Below are positions 43,838 through 64,000 of a stretch of 64,000 bases of DNA, piece after piece. Made by a program: the position numbers and the translations under genes. The DNA is from Dallia pectoralis. Taxonomy: Eukaryota; Chordata; Actinopteri; Esociformes; Umbridae. The stretch lies in contig CM055754.1 of assembly GCA_029465975.1 (NCBI GenBank), positions 8,320,264 to 8,384,263 on the forward strand. The letters run 5' to 3'. Numbering within the stretch: the first letter of the stretch is position 1; every line of letters starts with the position of its first letter. Below the pieces are notes generated by a model. It did no database searches and was not told where the DNA came from. It saw nothing but the letters and a program-made list of their open reading frames with translations.

Positions 43838-44826
43838 CACTAATGAGCCAAAACATAATGACCACTCACAGGTGACGGAAATCATGTTGCTCATCTCCTA
43901 CCAAGGGAACATGTCAAGGTCTAGTTAGATTAGATGGTTAACAACCCATCACTTCCTGTAGTACATGTGTTGCCATTGAAAGCCATCCTGTCTGGTCAGA
44001 ACCGACTGAGGGTCTTCTTTGGCGCAAATCACATACATTTTTACCATTGGTGGCGAGAGGAATGTGTCACATTACATAGTTCACCGCAACCTTCTGCGTA
44101 GCCACAGACCGGTCGAAGTGGCCATGATGACCCCTGTCCTGTGCAGAAAGCGCCTACAACAGGCACGCAAGCACCATAACTGGACCATGGAGCAGTGGAA
44201 GAAGGTCGCCCAATCCAATAAGTCACGTTTTGTGACGGCACCAGGACCCACTGTGAAAAGATGACAAGCCGGTGGAGGGAGTGTCATGCTCTGGGCAATG
44301 TGGACGTCAATTTGACACGTACCACCTAGAAAACATTGTTGCAGACCAGGTACACCCCTTCATGGCAATGGTTTTCCCTGATGGCAGTGGCCTCTTTCAG
44401 CAAGATATCATGCCCTTTGCCACACTGCACACATTGTTCAGGAAGGGTTTGAGGAACATGAAGAGGAGTTCAAGGTTACGCCCTGGCCTTCAAATTCCCA
44501 AGATCTCAATCTGATTGAGCATCTTTGGGATGTGCTGGACCAACATGCCTGATCCACGGTGGCACCAACTCGCAACATACTGGACTTGAAGGATCATCTG
44601 CTAAAGTATTGGTGCCAGATACCACAGGACACCTTCACTAATGTCTTGGTGCCAGATACCACAGGACACCTTCACTGATGTCTTGGTGCCAGATACCACA
44701 GGACACCTTCATGGGTCTTGTTGTGTCCATGCCTTAGTGGGTCGATGCTGTTTTGGAGGCATGCAGACGACTAACACCATATTAGGCAGCATATGAGGTC
44801 ATTATGCATTGGCTTATCAGCGTATA
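43836..44826 (+). mobile_element. Tc1-like transposon, internally deleted sister of 40629-42190
   Basis: The left end (TACACTAATGAGCCAAAACA then TAATGACC) and right end (GGTCATTATGCATTGGCTTA then TCAGCGTA) are inverted. Transposase fragments on the plus strand include GTCGAAGTGGCCATGATGAC, WTMEQWKKVAQSNKSRF (with Asn where the family has Asp-Glu), and DQVHPFMAMVFPDGSGLFQQD. It is truncated within the core and frameshifted. Near its 3' end it carries three copies of the same 37-bp unit as the sister element. Confidence 0.88.
44605..44715 (+). repeat. three copies of the 37-bp transposase-derived unit
   Basis: Three consecutive GGTGCCAGATACCACAGGAC units spaced by 37 bp, at the same place in the transposase gene as the 15-copy array at 41564-42118. 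Confidence 0.93.
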
Positions 44827-44829
44827 TAC

Positions 44830-45800
44830 ACGAACAATATATATCTCTCAAACTTTGAAATAAGTGGACAGTCACTACTGTACAGTACCGTGTTGGCACT
44901 CTAGTCGGCCTTCTTTACTCCGTACAAAACTAGAAAGAAACTCTATTAAAAGCTCAATAGTCATTTCCATCATGAACGCCCTCTACTTTTCAATGTGAAA
45001 TAATACTAAAAGGTGACCTATGTACAGAATGCTGTCAATTGAAGCTACAGTATATGCTGACAGCAGTGAGAAAAACAGCTCTATCATTTAATGTTCAAAA
45101 AACTAAATGGGATTATTATTTGGCATTTAAATATAGTGTTACTTATTTACAGGTGTTTGGAGTTGGTACCTGGTAACGTCTACTTGGCGCTATTAAAGTG
45201 TCCTGTCACCGACTCGGTGTGGAGAGAAGCCTGTGTGTTTCCCCGTTTGTTTTCTCTATGTCTTTCCCATGAGTTTCGAGAGTTTGCATAGAAATAACGT
45301 GTAAATAGAAATAGTGTTGGTTGGTGCCATGATTCGGACAAGCGGGTGTGATTTGGAAGAAGTTGGCAGAAAAAAGACTGAATTATTATCAGAATCTGGA
45401 GCTGTGGCCCGAATGGAATGACGTGAAAATCTATTGGCCACGTCACAGAGGTTTTAATGACAGGCTGGTCCATTTTGGAGAATGTTTTTTACTTACTTCG
45501 ATTAAAAAATTTGTCTATAAAGTTAAACAAAACCAACTTATTTACGTTGGTTAAATTAGCAGTTTCTCTTAACCAGAGAAACTTCTAGGATCAATTGGGG
45601 TTAAGTGCTTTTCTAAAATTAACAGTTGATTCTGTTGTGTGGCAATAATATTGTCATTTGTAAATACAGTATGAACTTATTAAACCGGGGGTCTGCATAC
45701 AGTCATCGATGGCAATTGTGGCTATGTTCCTCTAAGTGAAATATGGATTTATAGGGGTCAGGTTTTAAAAAATCTGTCAACATCAGTTTCTATGATCACT
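44830..45800. other. gap between Tc1 element and 17-bp array
   Basis: Ordinary AT-rich sequence downstream of spred1. The overlapping short frames at 45091-45554 have no recognisable content. Confidence 0.45.
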
Positions 45801-45828
45801 CTGCTTGACATCTCACTGCCACTGCAAG

Positions 45829-46150
45829 CGAAGACCTGTGCCAAGCGAAGACCTGCGCCAAGCTAAGACCTGCGCCAAGCTAAGACCTGCGCCAAGCGAA
45901 GACCTGCGCCAAGCGAAGACCTGCGCCAAGCGAAGACCTGCGCCAAGCGAAGACCTGCGCCAAGCGAAGACCTGCGCCAAGCGAAGACCTGCGCCAAGCG
46001 AAGACCTGCGCCAAGCGAAGACCTGCGCCAAGCGAAGACCTGCGCCAAGCAAAGACCTGCGCCAAGCAAAGACCTGCGCCCAGCAAAGACCAGCGCAAGC
46101 AAAGGCCAACGCAAGCAAAGGCCAACGCAAGCAAAGGCCAACGCAAGCGA
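45829..46150. repeat. 17-bp minisatellite, about 19 copies
   Basis: The unit is AAGCGAAGACCTGCGCC; the last units change to CAAGCAAAGGCCAACG. A period of 17 cycles through all three frames without stops, so 100-134-codon open frames appear on both strands. These are artefacts of the repeat, not genes. It lies about 1.5 kb past the spred1 stop codon. Confidence 0.95.
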
Positions 46151-47690
46151 ACAACTTTGCACATACAGACCGGAACATTCACTTAATCGTATGCTATATT
46201 AACATATAGCAAGATTACTTTGTGACATTTAAAACAATGCACCCATTCATTCACAGCTGGGCAAATGTTAAATGATGTTACCGTGAACAAGCTGCAAAAT
46301 TACCTAATATCAGCAGTACATTTCTATCATCCTCACAGATGCTTCAACCAAAAAGGGAAACAATCACAGAACGTTTGGAAATGGTGCAGCTACCAAAGCT
46401 TGGAGACCAGTGCTTTCAATAAGTTTTTTTTCTCAAACTGAACTGGGGTTTCAGTCAGTGATTTCTAGTTGCCAACTAATTATATTAAAAGGATTTTCAC
46501 CCCCCAAAAAATGTAAGTGCCAAACGACCACTTAAGATCTCTTACCCAAATGAAACAGAAAAACTTGCTGGTTGAGCAAAATTTCAGCTTCTTTGAAAAA
46601 AGAAAAGAAAGAAAAACAACAGCAGCTTCAACATTAAGCCACCAGATCTGGTAATGTATGCAGAATTTTGACATGAATCTCTCACAAGGTGATTCATGAA
46701 GTATGGAACAGGAATTCCTTACGAGGGGGACAAAAGTGTTTGGAGGATAGAGAATACGTGACCATGTATCCCTTGCTCATAAAATCTATCCCTTTATATT
46801 GGAATGCAATCAAGTGGTCCAAATCGCCTAACCAAAACAAAGAACGAACTATTACGTCATCTAGGGGTGAATGTTAAAAGCTATGTCAGACTGTACCATC
46901 AAAAGATAAAGGTGTTATGTCATAATTTGATCTTTTTAATATTTGATGAATAGGAAAAATAAGGAAACATTTACAGATCCACCACAAAAAAAGTTCTGAA
47001 GTCTTAAATTACTCCATAAGAATATGGTGTTATGGTTAATGTACCACTAGAGTTGTGTAAACGTAACCTATAAGGGTCGATGTGTTTGTGTGTGTGTTTG
47101 TGTGTGTGTTGGGTTAGGGGTCAAAATTATCTAGTGCACCTTTTCTAATAATTACTTTGTCAGCAAATGCTTGAGTTATTAAGGAAAAGCCACCGTTACC
47201 CAACTAAATCACAAAAAAGCAACAACATATCCCTTTTAGCATACTCAAATAATAAGTATGTTTTCTTTACGGACAATTGTTTTGTTATATTTTTTCTTGT
47301 CGTTAGTTATTCCTTCATAAAGTTACACATTACTTGTAGGGTAGATTCTGACATGATAGCCTGGTAATTGGGAATATTGTAAGAGTGTGAGTCAGTGTGT
47401 GTGTGTGTGTGTGTTTAGTAATATCTCCATGTCGGTTAATCTCAACACCTCCTTGCGTTAAGTTTCCCAAACTCAACTTCTGCCACAGAACCCGTCAAGC
47501 GCGAGGTTGCGTCTTTCGCCTCTCTCCGCGTCAGAGGACACAAACTCAAACGTCTCCAAAAGACCTCCGAGAGCCTGGGGTCTACAACACATCACCCCCT
47601 CTGAGGTGAATGAAAAACAAGGACGCCGGCATTTAAGAACCAGCATTTTCACGCTTTCCTGTGTTAGCTAGCTGCGTTGTGGGTGGGTGG
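46151..47690. other. spred1 downstream flank or 3' UTR
   Basis: AT-rich, with GT-rich patches at 47085-47110 and 47396-47415. Probably 3' UTR at least in its right part, since it directly follows the spred1 stop. No separate gene seen. Confidence 0.4.
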
Positions 47691-47704
47691 TCCCGGACGA
47701 AGCC

Positions 47705-56608
<8,904 letters not shown>

Positions 56609-57540
56609 CTTAACAAAGACAGACAATAAAGGTTAGTGACTTAGAGTATCTAGAATCTACATCTCTTAAACCTGGAGTAACAGAAACAAAATGTGTGACA
56701 GAGGAGTGCCTCTACAAATTATGTTATGAATGAAGACTTCTGCATGGTCTCCAGCCCTTCGTCTAGGTAGATTAAATTATATTAGACAGACACTAGTCTG
56801 TGGTTTCGTGTGAGCATGCACAAAGACAAGGGGTGAATGAATGATTAGAGAGTGGTTGTGTAGACAAAGTGTTTGATAAGGGAGTCAGTGCTATTCAAAT
56901 CCAGTTCATCAGGAACATATAAACCTGGTGGGTGCAATTAATGATGAGATGAAACAGAAGACCAAGGCCCTGATTAGGGAATTGCAGTAAATGCACTGCA
57001 TCTGGCTTTAAGGGGCCAGCTATAAAAAGCACTGGATTAGATTATTGTGCGATAACTTGAGCATTATTATACTGAAGTACAAGATACACTTCATACTCAC
57101 AGCACTAAAGAAAAAAAATATTTCATGACTTTCTTATATTGCTCGGTGTGTGTAACGGTTGTTAGTAAAATAAATGTCTGTTGAATTCTTCAAATTTGTA
57201 ATATCAGAAAGTGACCATAAAATATCTGCAGTAATAGTGGAATGATGGCAGCCACAATTTTTTATTTCATGATTCTGTTCACTTAATTTATGTTAAAAAC
57301 AAAAATCACTGGATAGTGTACCGAATGATTTAACAATCTAAATAGTTTGAAACAATTTCAGAAAGCCAAGTTGGTCAACCAAAAGCAAAAGTAAGTTTTG
57401 TCAGTGTGCTGTAAGGGGCGAATTGGTTTGAATGCAAACAGGTCTTTACTGGTGTAATTCAGTCAACTTTCACAAGGATTAGAATAGGAATATTTTGTAG
57501 AAGGTTGCATTGTCAGTAAGGTTTTCATAACATTACAATT
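56609..57540. other. spred1 5' intron, no feature seen
   Basis: AT-rich; no trace of the missing EVH1 N-terminal exon on the minus strand. Confidence 0.5.
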
Positions 57541-57542
57541 AT

Positions 57543-59028
57543 ACAGTGAAGGAAAAAAGCATTTGATCCCCTGCTGATTTGGCACGTTGGCCCACTGACA
57601 AAGACATGATCAGTCTATAATTTTAATGGTAGGTTATTTGAACAGTGAAAGACAAAATAAATTAAAAATCCAGAATAACATTTCAAATAAAAAAAATGGA
57701 TTTTCATTTTACTCAGTTAAGAAAACGAACCCCTTTCAATCAGCAACGTTTCTGGCTCCCAGGTGTCTTTTATACAGGTAATGAGTAATTTGGTAATTTG
57801 TTATCTCTATTAAAGACACCTATCCACAAAAGCAATTAGAAGCAAGCAATCAGATTCTAAACTCTTCACCATGGCCAAGACCAAAGAGCCGTCCAAGGAT
57901 GTCAGGGACAAGATTGTAGACCTACACAAGTCTGGAATGGGCTGCAAGACCATCACCAAGCAGCTTGGTGAGAAGGTGACAACAGTTGGTGCGATTATTC
58001 ACAAATGGAAGAAACAAACAAAATAACTGTCAATCTCCCTCGGTCAGGGGCTCCATGCAAGATCTCACCTTGTGGAATTTCAATGACCATCAGAACAGTG
58101 AGAAATGAGCCCAGAACTACACGGGAGGATCTTGTCAATGATTTCAAGGCAGCTGGGAACATTGTCACCAAGAAAACAATTGGTTACACACTACGCAGTA
58201 AAGGACTGAAATCCTGCAGCGTCCACAAGGTCCCCCTGCTCAAGAAAGCACATGTACCCGGCCCGTCTGAACTTTGCCAATGGACATTTGAATGATTCAG
58301 AGGAGAACTGGGTGAAAGTGTTGTGGTCAGATGAAATAAAATTCAAGATATCTGGCATTAAATCAACTTGCTGTGTTAGGGAGGAGGAAGAATGCTGCAT
58401 ATGACCCTAATAACACCATCCCCACCTCCAAACACGCAGGTGGAAACATTATGCTTTGGGGGTGTTTTTCTGCTAAGAGGACAAGACAACCTCACCGCAT
58501 CAAAGGGACAATGGATGGGGCCATGTACCGGCAAATCTTGGGTGAGAACCTCCTTTCTCAGCCAGGGCATCACAGATGGGTTGTGGATGGGTATTCCAGC
58601 ATGACAAGGCAACAAAGGAGTGGCTCAAGAAGAAGAACATTAAGGTCTTCGAGGGACTTAGCCAGTCTCCAGACCTTAATACCATTGAAAATCTGTGGAG
58701 GGAGCGGAAGGTTCGAGTTGCCAAACATCAGCTGTAAAACCTTAATGACTGTCAGAGGATCTGCAAAGAGGAGTGGGACAAAATCCCTCCCGAGATGTGT
58801 GATTGCCAACAAGGGTTTAGCCAACAAGTACTAAGTCACGTTTGGGAAAGAGGTCAATGCAAATCAATTTATAGCTACTTTGAAATGCGTTATTCTGGAT
58901 TTTTGTTGTTAATCTGGCTCTCACTATTTAATCAAACCTAGCATTAAAATTATAGACTGAACATGTATTCGTCAGCAGGCAAACATACAAAATCAGCAAG
59001 GGATCAAATAGTTTCTTCCTTCACTGTA
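57543..59028 (+). mobile_element. nearly full-length Tc1-like transposon, inactive
   Basis: Ends TACAGTGAAGGAAAAAAGCA and its inverted partner (ending CTTCCTTCACTGTA) bound 1.49 kb. A start codon at 57871 opens the transposase (DVRDKIVDLHKSGMGCKTI, with IIHKWKK) but TAA at 58024 ends it after 51 codons. Downstream fragments keep the core in order: the first Asp region (VLWSDE at about 58320-58337), GGNIMLWGCF near 58441, and the second and third catalytic regions up to 58830, in shifting frames. Length and order suggest a fairly recent copy. It lies in the 5' intron of spred1, opposite to the gene. Confidence 0.92.
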
Positions 59029-60321
59029 CAATACGATCAAATAGATGTAATTCCTCATCACATGTCCTTTGAAACTGGAAAATATAATATATAATTGTTT
59101 AGCCCTCAAAACAGCTGATTCACTCAGATCCTCCAAAAAGCTCAGGCGTTTCATTTCAGAAATGCATCGCCTAGGTTCGGAATCCATGGTATATGAAAAG
59201 GTAACATGTGCTATTCTGTTACCCGTTTTAACATAGCAGCAGTACTAATGGTGAGGTCAATCCATTTTTCCAAACATCACATTTTAAGAAATGACCCAGA
59301 AACAACCAGAATGGCATGCCATATCACTGTGAGCATGGGCACCCCTTTCCATGTTTAATATCAGTGTTCACGTAGCAGCTAGATTTGACTAAGTGAGGCC
59401 TAGAGACTGGTGTTGGGTAATTTTAAATACAGTGCTTCACATATAATGAGTAACTGGTCGCGCATTCACACTCAGAAGATTCAACGTCCCCACAATTCTT
59501 CTTTTGTGTATTTTTTGATCCAGGTGTTTTGTAGCGCCATCATCCAAGCAACAATGTTCCACATTGGCCACCATGCTCCACCTACTCTAGCCAAAACAGT
59601 ATCATTTCTATGGAAGAAAAGGGTCAGGTGCCCATGTTATAGCAGTACTGCACAAAAGAAAAAACACATTACCAGCATAGAAAATGTGAGAAAGCCCTGG
59701 AGAAAACTATAATATATGTTATGTGGAAGCTAGATTGCCATACTAGCTGGCTGACATTGACTAGTCATTAAACACATTGTTTCTAAAATTCCCCTGGTAG
59801 ACAGATGTTGCGAGATTTTAAATATCCACCAAAAGCTTGTTTTAGGTTTTGTTATACTTTTTATAATAATAATTCGATTTTTATACATTAAGCAAAAAGG
59901 TAGGTAAGGTAAAAGTGCAAACAGGAAAACATATATATTTTTAAATCATTTCATGGTTGCATTTTCAAATTAAATTTTACCACAAATTCATTGTGGTGGC
60001 CAATAACATGACAACAAATATTTACCCGTTTTATATCACTAGCAAACACAGAAAGATTTAAAAAAGTCCACAACGTACAATCCCTGTTAAGAGTTAAACC
60101 TTTATGTTTACACAGAGCCTACAGAGGGAGGTAGAAGAAAGGAGGGGGAAGGAGAACAAGGGGGCAGGGGTGTCTGCCTCTGGGGCTGATTGTGGGAGGC
60201 GAGACTGAGCGGAGCCGAAGCAGGTAAGGTGAGCAGCAGGCCCAAGAGAGGAGGAAGTATCGCTGTTACAAGGAAGGACGACACTCCACACCACATTCCA
60301 GGGAGGTGGAGGAAGAGTGGT

Positions 60322-60358
<37 letters not shown>

Positions 60359-61095
60359 GTGAGGGGTAGTGGGAAAGCTAAGAGAGAAAATAGGAGACAA
60401 AGGTGGAGCAGGGATTTAAGTGAGATATGTAGGTAAGGAGGGTGGGAGGATGAATGGCATTTAAAAGAGTCTAAACAGATTGGAGGGAGGTTTGAGTTGC
60501 ACTCTGGCTTCTGTGACAGGAGAAGGGAGGCCTGCTTCCACTCTGGGAGTTAAAGAAAACACAACTGTTTGTGTGAAAGCAACGGGGCAAGCAGACACAC
60601 AACTGTTCCCTCAAATAAAGATTCAAATTGTTTAAGGATGCTGTGCTTTATCAGTAGCGCCAAGATCCAAATTGTAATAGGAACTTGCATTGAATGATGA
60701 AATAAATCATTACATTAATTATGTCTATGATTATAACAAAACAGACAAGAAAATGTGTATCTCGGCTACTCTCTGCCTATTGGTTTATTTGAACATTCAA
60801 GAGTAGATCAAAATATAACAATGCCCCTTGAAGTCATAAACAGCTTTATACCCGACTGTTTTCATAGACATCTTGAAATGTAGACCTGACATTTGTTCTA
60901 CAAAGAACAAACTCCCCTCATAATCCATTGTATGCTGAAGACACAACATGTGCTCGGTTCATTGGCATCGGAGCAGACGATCTGAAAAAATATACCGCAG
61001 ATCAAGTTGCATCGCCCTGATACATAGAGACAAAGACATCTCTTCCTGAATAAAGGTGAGACACAGGGACCATAACCCCAACCCGGTACTTGATT
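59029..61095. other. spred1 5' intron, remainder
   Basis: No exon detected. A purine-rich patch at 60115-60530 contains a (GA)n microsatellite at about 60327-60354 and many GGAGG words; both strands show only low-complexity frames. Confidence 0.45.
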
Positions 61096-61167
61096 AGCTC
61101 AAATTTTCCTTTGTGAAGCACATTGAAATGCATGAAATGTATGAATTGTGCTATATAAATAAATAAA
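61096..61167 (+). repeat. retroelement 3'-tail-like sequence abutting Rex3
   Basis: The run AAGCACATTGAAATGCATGA, then ATGTATGAATTGTGCTATAT and AAATAAATAAAG, resembles the common fish retroelement tail (GTGCTATATAAATAAA). It ends exactly where the Rex3 copy begins. Confidence 0.5.
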
Positions 61168-64000
61168 GTGGTCTCAGGCGAGGGGCCAGACTAAGAATGG
61201 TTCACCAAGACCCCATGAAAGATAGAGGGAAAAGGAGCGAGACCCTGCCTGGAGGAAGCCCAGGGCCCTCGTCTGGAGCCAGGCCCAGACGGCGGGCTCG
61301 AAAGCGAGCGTCTGGTGGCCGGGTTTGCCACGGAGCCCGGCCGGGCACAGCCCGAACGAGATACGTGGCATCTCTCTCCTCTCCATCCTGTGGGCCCACC
61401 ACTCACAGGAACAACCGCAGGGGTCGGGTGCGCTGTCATATGGGTGACAGTGAAGGTGGGGGGTCTCGACGGATCAGACCCGGGCGGCAGAAGCTTGCTT
61501 TGGGGACGTGGAACGTCACCTCACTGGGGGGGAAGGAGCCAGAACTTGTGCGTGAGGTGGAGCGATACCAGTTTGATCTGGTGGGACTTACCTCTACGCA
61601 CAACCGTGGCTCTGGAACCTTACCCCTGGATAGGGGTTGGACTCTGTTCTTCTCTGGAGTTGCCCAGGGTGAGAGGCGGCGGGCTGGTGTGGGGATACTC
61701 ACGAGCCCACGTCTGAGCACGGCGGTGTTGGAGTTTACCCCGGTGGATGAGAGGTTTGCCTCCCTACGCCTAAGGGTGGTGGGGGAAAACTCTGACTGTT
61801 GTTTGTGCTTATGCACCAAACAGCAGTTCGGAGTATTCAGCCTTCTTGGAGACCCTGAAGGGAGTCCTATATAGGGCTCCAGTAGGGGACTCCATCATTC
61901 TGCTGGGAGACTTCAACGCACATGTGGGCAACGATGGAGACACCTGGAGAGGCGTGATTGGGAGGAACGGCCTCCCTGATCTAAACCCGAGCGGTCGTTT
62001 GTTATTGGACTTCTGTGCTAGTCATGGATTGTCTATAACAAACACCATGTTCGAACATAAGGAGGCGCATAAGTGTACATGGTACCAGAGCACCCTAGGC
62101 CGAAGGTCAATGATCGATTTTGTGATCGTATCGGCTGATCTAAGGCCGCATGTTTTGGACACTCGGGTGAAGAGAGGGGCAGAGCTGTCAACTGATCACC
62201 ATCTGGTAGTGAGTTGGATCAGAGGGTGGGGAAAGACTTTGGACAGACCAGGTAAGCCCAAACGGGTGGTGCGGGTGAACTGGGAACGTCTGGAGGAGGC
62301 CCCTGTCCGAAAGATCTTCAACTCACACCTCCGGCGGAGCTTTTCAGGCATCCCTGTGGAGGTTGGGGGCATTGAACCTGAGTGGGCAATGTTCAAAGCT
62401 TCTATTGCTGAAGCTGCGGCGGTGAGCTGTGGTCTCAAGGTCCTAGGTGCCTCAAGGGGTGGTAACCCTAGAACACCGTGGTGGACCACGGTGGTCAGGG
62501 AAGCTGTCCGACTGAAGAAGGAGGCCTTCAGGGATATGCTAGCCCTGGGGACTCCGGAGGCAGTTGCAGGGTACCGACAGGCCCGAAGGGCTGCAGCCGC
62601 TGCCGTGTCAGAGGCAAAGCAGCGGGTGTGGGAGAAGTTTGGAGAAGCTATGGAGAAGGACTTTCGGTCGGCACCAAAATGCTTCTGGAAAACCGTTCGG
62701 CACCTCAGAAGGGAAAACGGGAACCATCCAAGCTGTGTACAGTAAGGATGGGACACTGTTGACCTCAACTGATGATGTGATCGGGCGCTGGAAAGAGCAT
62801 TTTGAGGAGCTCCTGAATCCGACCTACACGCCCTCTAGTACAGAGGCAGAGCTGGAGGCTGATGGAGGGTCATCGTCAGTTTCCCTGGGGGAAGTCGCTG
62901 AGGTAGTCAAACAACTCCACAGTGGCAAAGCCCCAGGGACTGATGAGATTCGTCCAGAAATGCTAAAAGCTTTGGGTGGGGAAGGGCTGTCTTGGTTGAC
63001 ACGCCTCTTCAACATTGCATGGAAGTCTGGGACAGTGCCAGAGGAGTGGCAGACCGGGGTGGTGGTTCCCCTCTTTAAAAGGGGGACCAGAGAGTGTGTG
63101 CCAATTACAGAGGTATCACACTCCTCAGCCTCCCTGGTAAAGTGTACTCCAAAGTGCTGGAAAGGAGGGTTCGGCCAATAGTCGAACCTCAGATTGAAGA
63201 GGAACAATGCGGTTTTCGTCCTGGCCGGGAACCACGGACCAGCTCTTTACTCTCGCAAGGATCCTGGAGGGGGCCTGGGAGTATGCCCATCCAGTCTACA
63301 TGTGTTTTGTGGATCTGGAGAAGGCGTATGACCGGGTACCCCGGGATCTTTGTGGGAGGTGCTGCGGGAGTATGGGGTGAGGGGGTCTCTTCTCAGGGCC
63401 ATCCAATCTCTGTACGCTCAAAGCATGAGCTGTGTCCGTGTCCTCGGCAGTAAGTCGGATTCGTTCCCGGTCGGGGTTGGCCTCCGCCAGGGCTGCGCTT
63501 TGTCACCAATCCTGTTTGTAATATTCATGGACAGGATATCAAGGCGTAGTCATGGGGGAGGGGTTCCCGTTCGGTGGGCTGATGGTCACATCACTGCTTT
63601 TTGCGGATGATGTGGTCCTGATGGCCTCATCGGTCGGTGACCTTCAGCACTCACTGGATCGGTTCGCAGCCGAGTGTGAAGCGGCTGGGATGAGGGTTAG
63701 CACCTCTAAATCTGAGGCCATGACTCTCAGCAGGAAACCGGTGGAGTGCCTACTCCGGGTAGGGAATGAGTCCTTACTCCAAGTGAAGGAGTTCAAGTAC
63801 CTCGGGGTCCTGTTCGCGAGTGAGGGAACAATGGAGCGGGAGTTTGGTCGGAGGATCGGAGCAGCGGGGCGGTGTTGCATTCGCTTCACCGCACCGTTGT
63901 GACGAAAAGAGAGCTGAGCCGAAAGGCAAAGCTCTCGATCTACCGGTCAATCTTTGTTCCTACCCTCACCTATGGTCATGAAAGCTGGGTCATGACCGAA
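61168..64000 (+). mobile_element. Rex3 (RTE-clade) non-LTR retrotransposon, frameshifted, runs off the window
   Basis: An endonuclease domain is followed by a reverse transcriptase. EN motifs: WNVTSLGGKE near 61510, LLGDFNAHVGN near 61900, and STDHHLVVSW near 62190. RT motifs: GKAPGTDEIRPEM near 62925, then PLFKRGTRE, YRGITLLSLPGKVYSKVLERR, QCGFRPGR, RQGCALSPILF and the catalytic FADDVVLMA near 63600. Two sites match, from memory, the standard Rex3 PCR primers (63047-63066 TGGCAGACCGGGGTGGTGGT; 63488-63507). The frame changes about five times (between 61795 and 61846, near 62700, 63090, 63240-63350 and 63550, and again at about 63880), so it is dead. The 3' end is outside. It lies in the spred1 5' intron, antisense to the gene. 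Confidence 0.93.

Noticed and set aside
45805..46209. 134-codon plus-strand frame and its minus-strand partners
   Set aside because: By-product of the 17-bp repeat; no start context, domain or splice sites.
58993..59187. Minus-strand frame considered as the missing spred1 EVH1 exon
   Set aside because: It lacks the conserved VVMTRDDSSGGW segment and has no suitable splice sites; it overlaps a transposon end.

Overview
The window is nuclear DNA of a ray-finned fish. Three vertebrate genes with conserved exons can be read. Between and inside them lie many decayed Tc1-like transposons, Rex3-type non-LTR retroelements and fish-type tandem repeats. The Tc1 load resembles salmoniform or esociform genomes, but that placement is a guess.

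Layout. Positions 1-114 are an open frame that may be the 3' end of an upstream gene. ptpn21 (plus strand) has its start codon at 5990 and its stop at 25561-25563. All 18 coding exons join in frame to a 1,181-residue non-receptor tyrosine phosphatase (FERM domain, long linker, PTP domain). fam98b (minus strand, start 36300, stop 31793) has eight exons coding 354 residues and ends in a Gly/Arg-rich tail. spred1 (minus strand, stop 47705) shows its last four coding exons (56608 down to 47705); the first exons lie beyond the right edge. fam98b and spred1 are also neighbours in other vertebrates (human 15q14), whereas human PTPN21 is on 14q31.

Repeats. The gene-free stretches and introns are dominated by Tc1-like remnants (about a dozen), a palindromic MITE, a probable hAT-like remnant, and two Rex3 copies (one 5'-truncated with a clear target-site duplication, one nearly full-length but frameshifted at the right edge). 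Tandem arrays have periods of 73, 24, 37, 52, 17, 22 and 40 bp, plus a 273-bp CA tract. Several arrays appear to have arisen inside, or from pieces of, DNA transposons; this is the most unusual theme here. The 37-bp array is an amplified piece of the 3' end of a Tc1 transposase gene, and a sister element in the same window holds three copies of the same unit. A 22-bp array shares a 20-nt exact word with a Tc1 remnant 3.4 kb away. The 2.3-kb, 24-bp array is bracketed by short inverted repeats.

The three genes do not form an operon. PTPN21 is a cytoskeleton-associated phosphatase linked to Src/EGFR and Hippo signalling. SPRED1 is a membrane adaptor that brings neurofibromin to Ras. FAM98B is part of the tRNA ligase complex. 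Their adjacency is synteny rather than a functional module.
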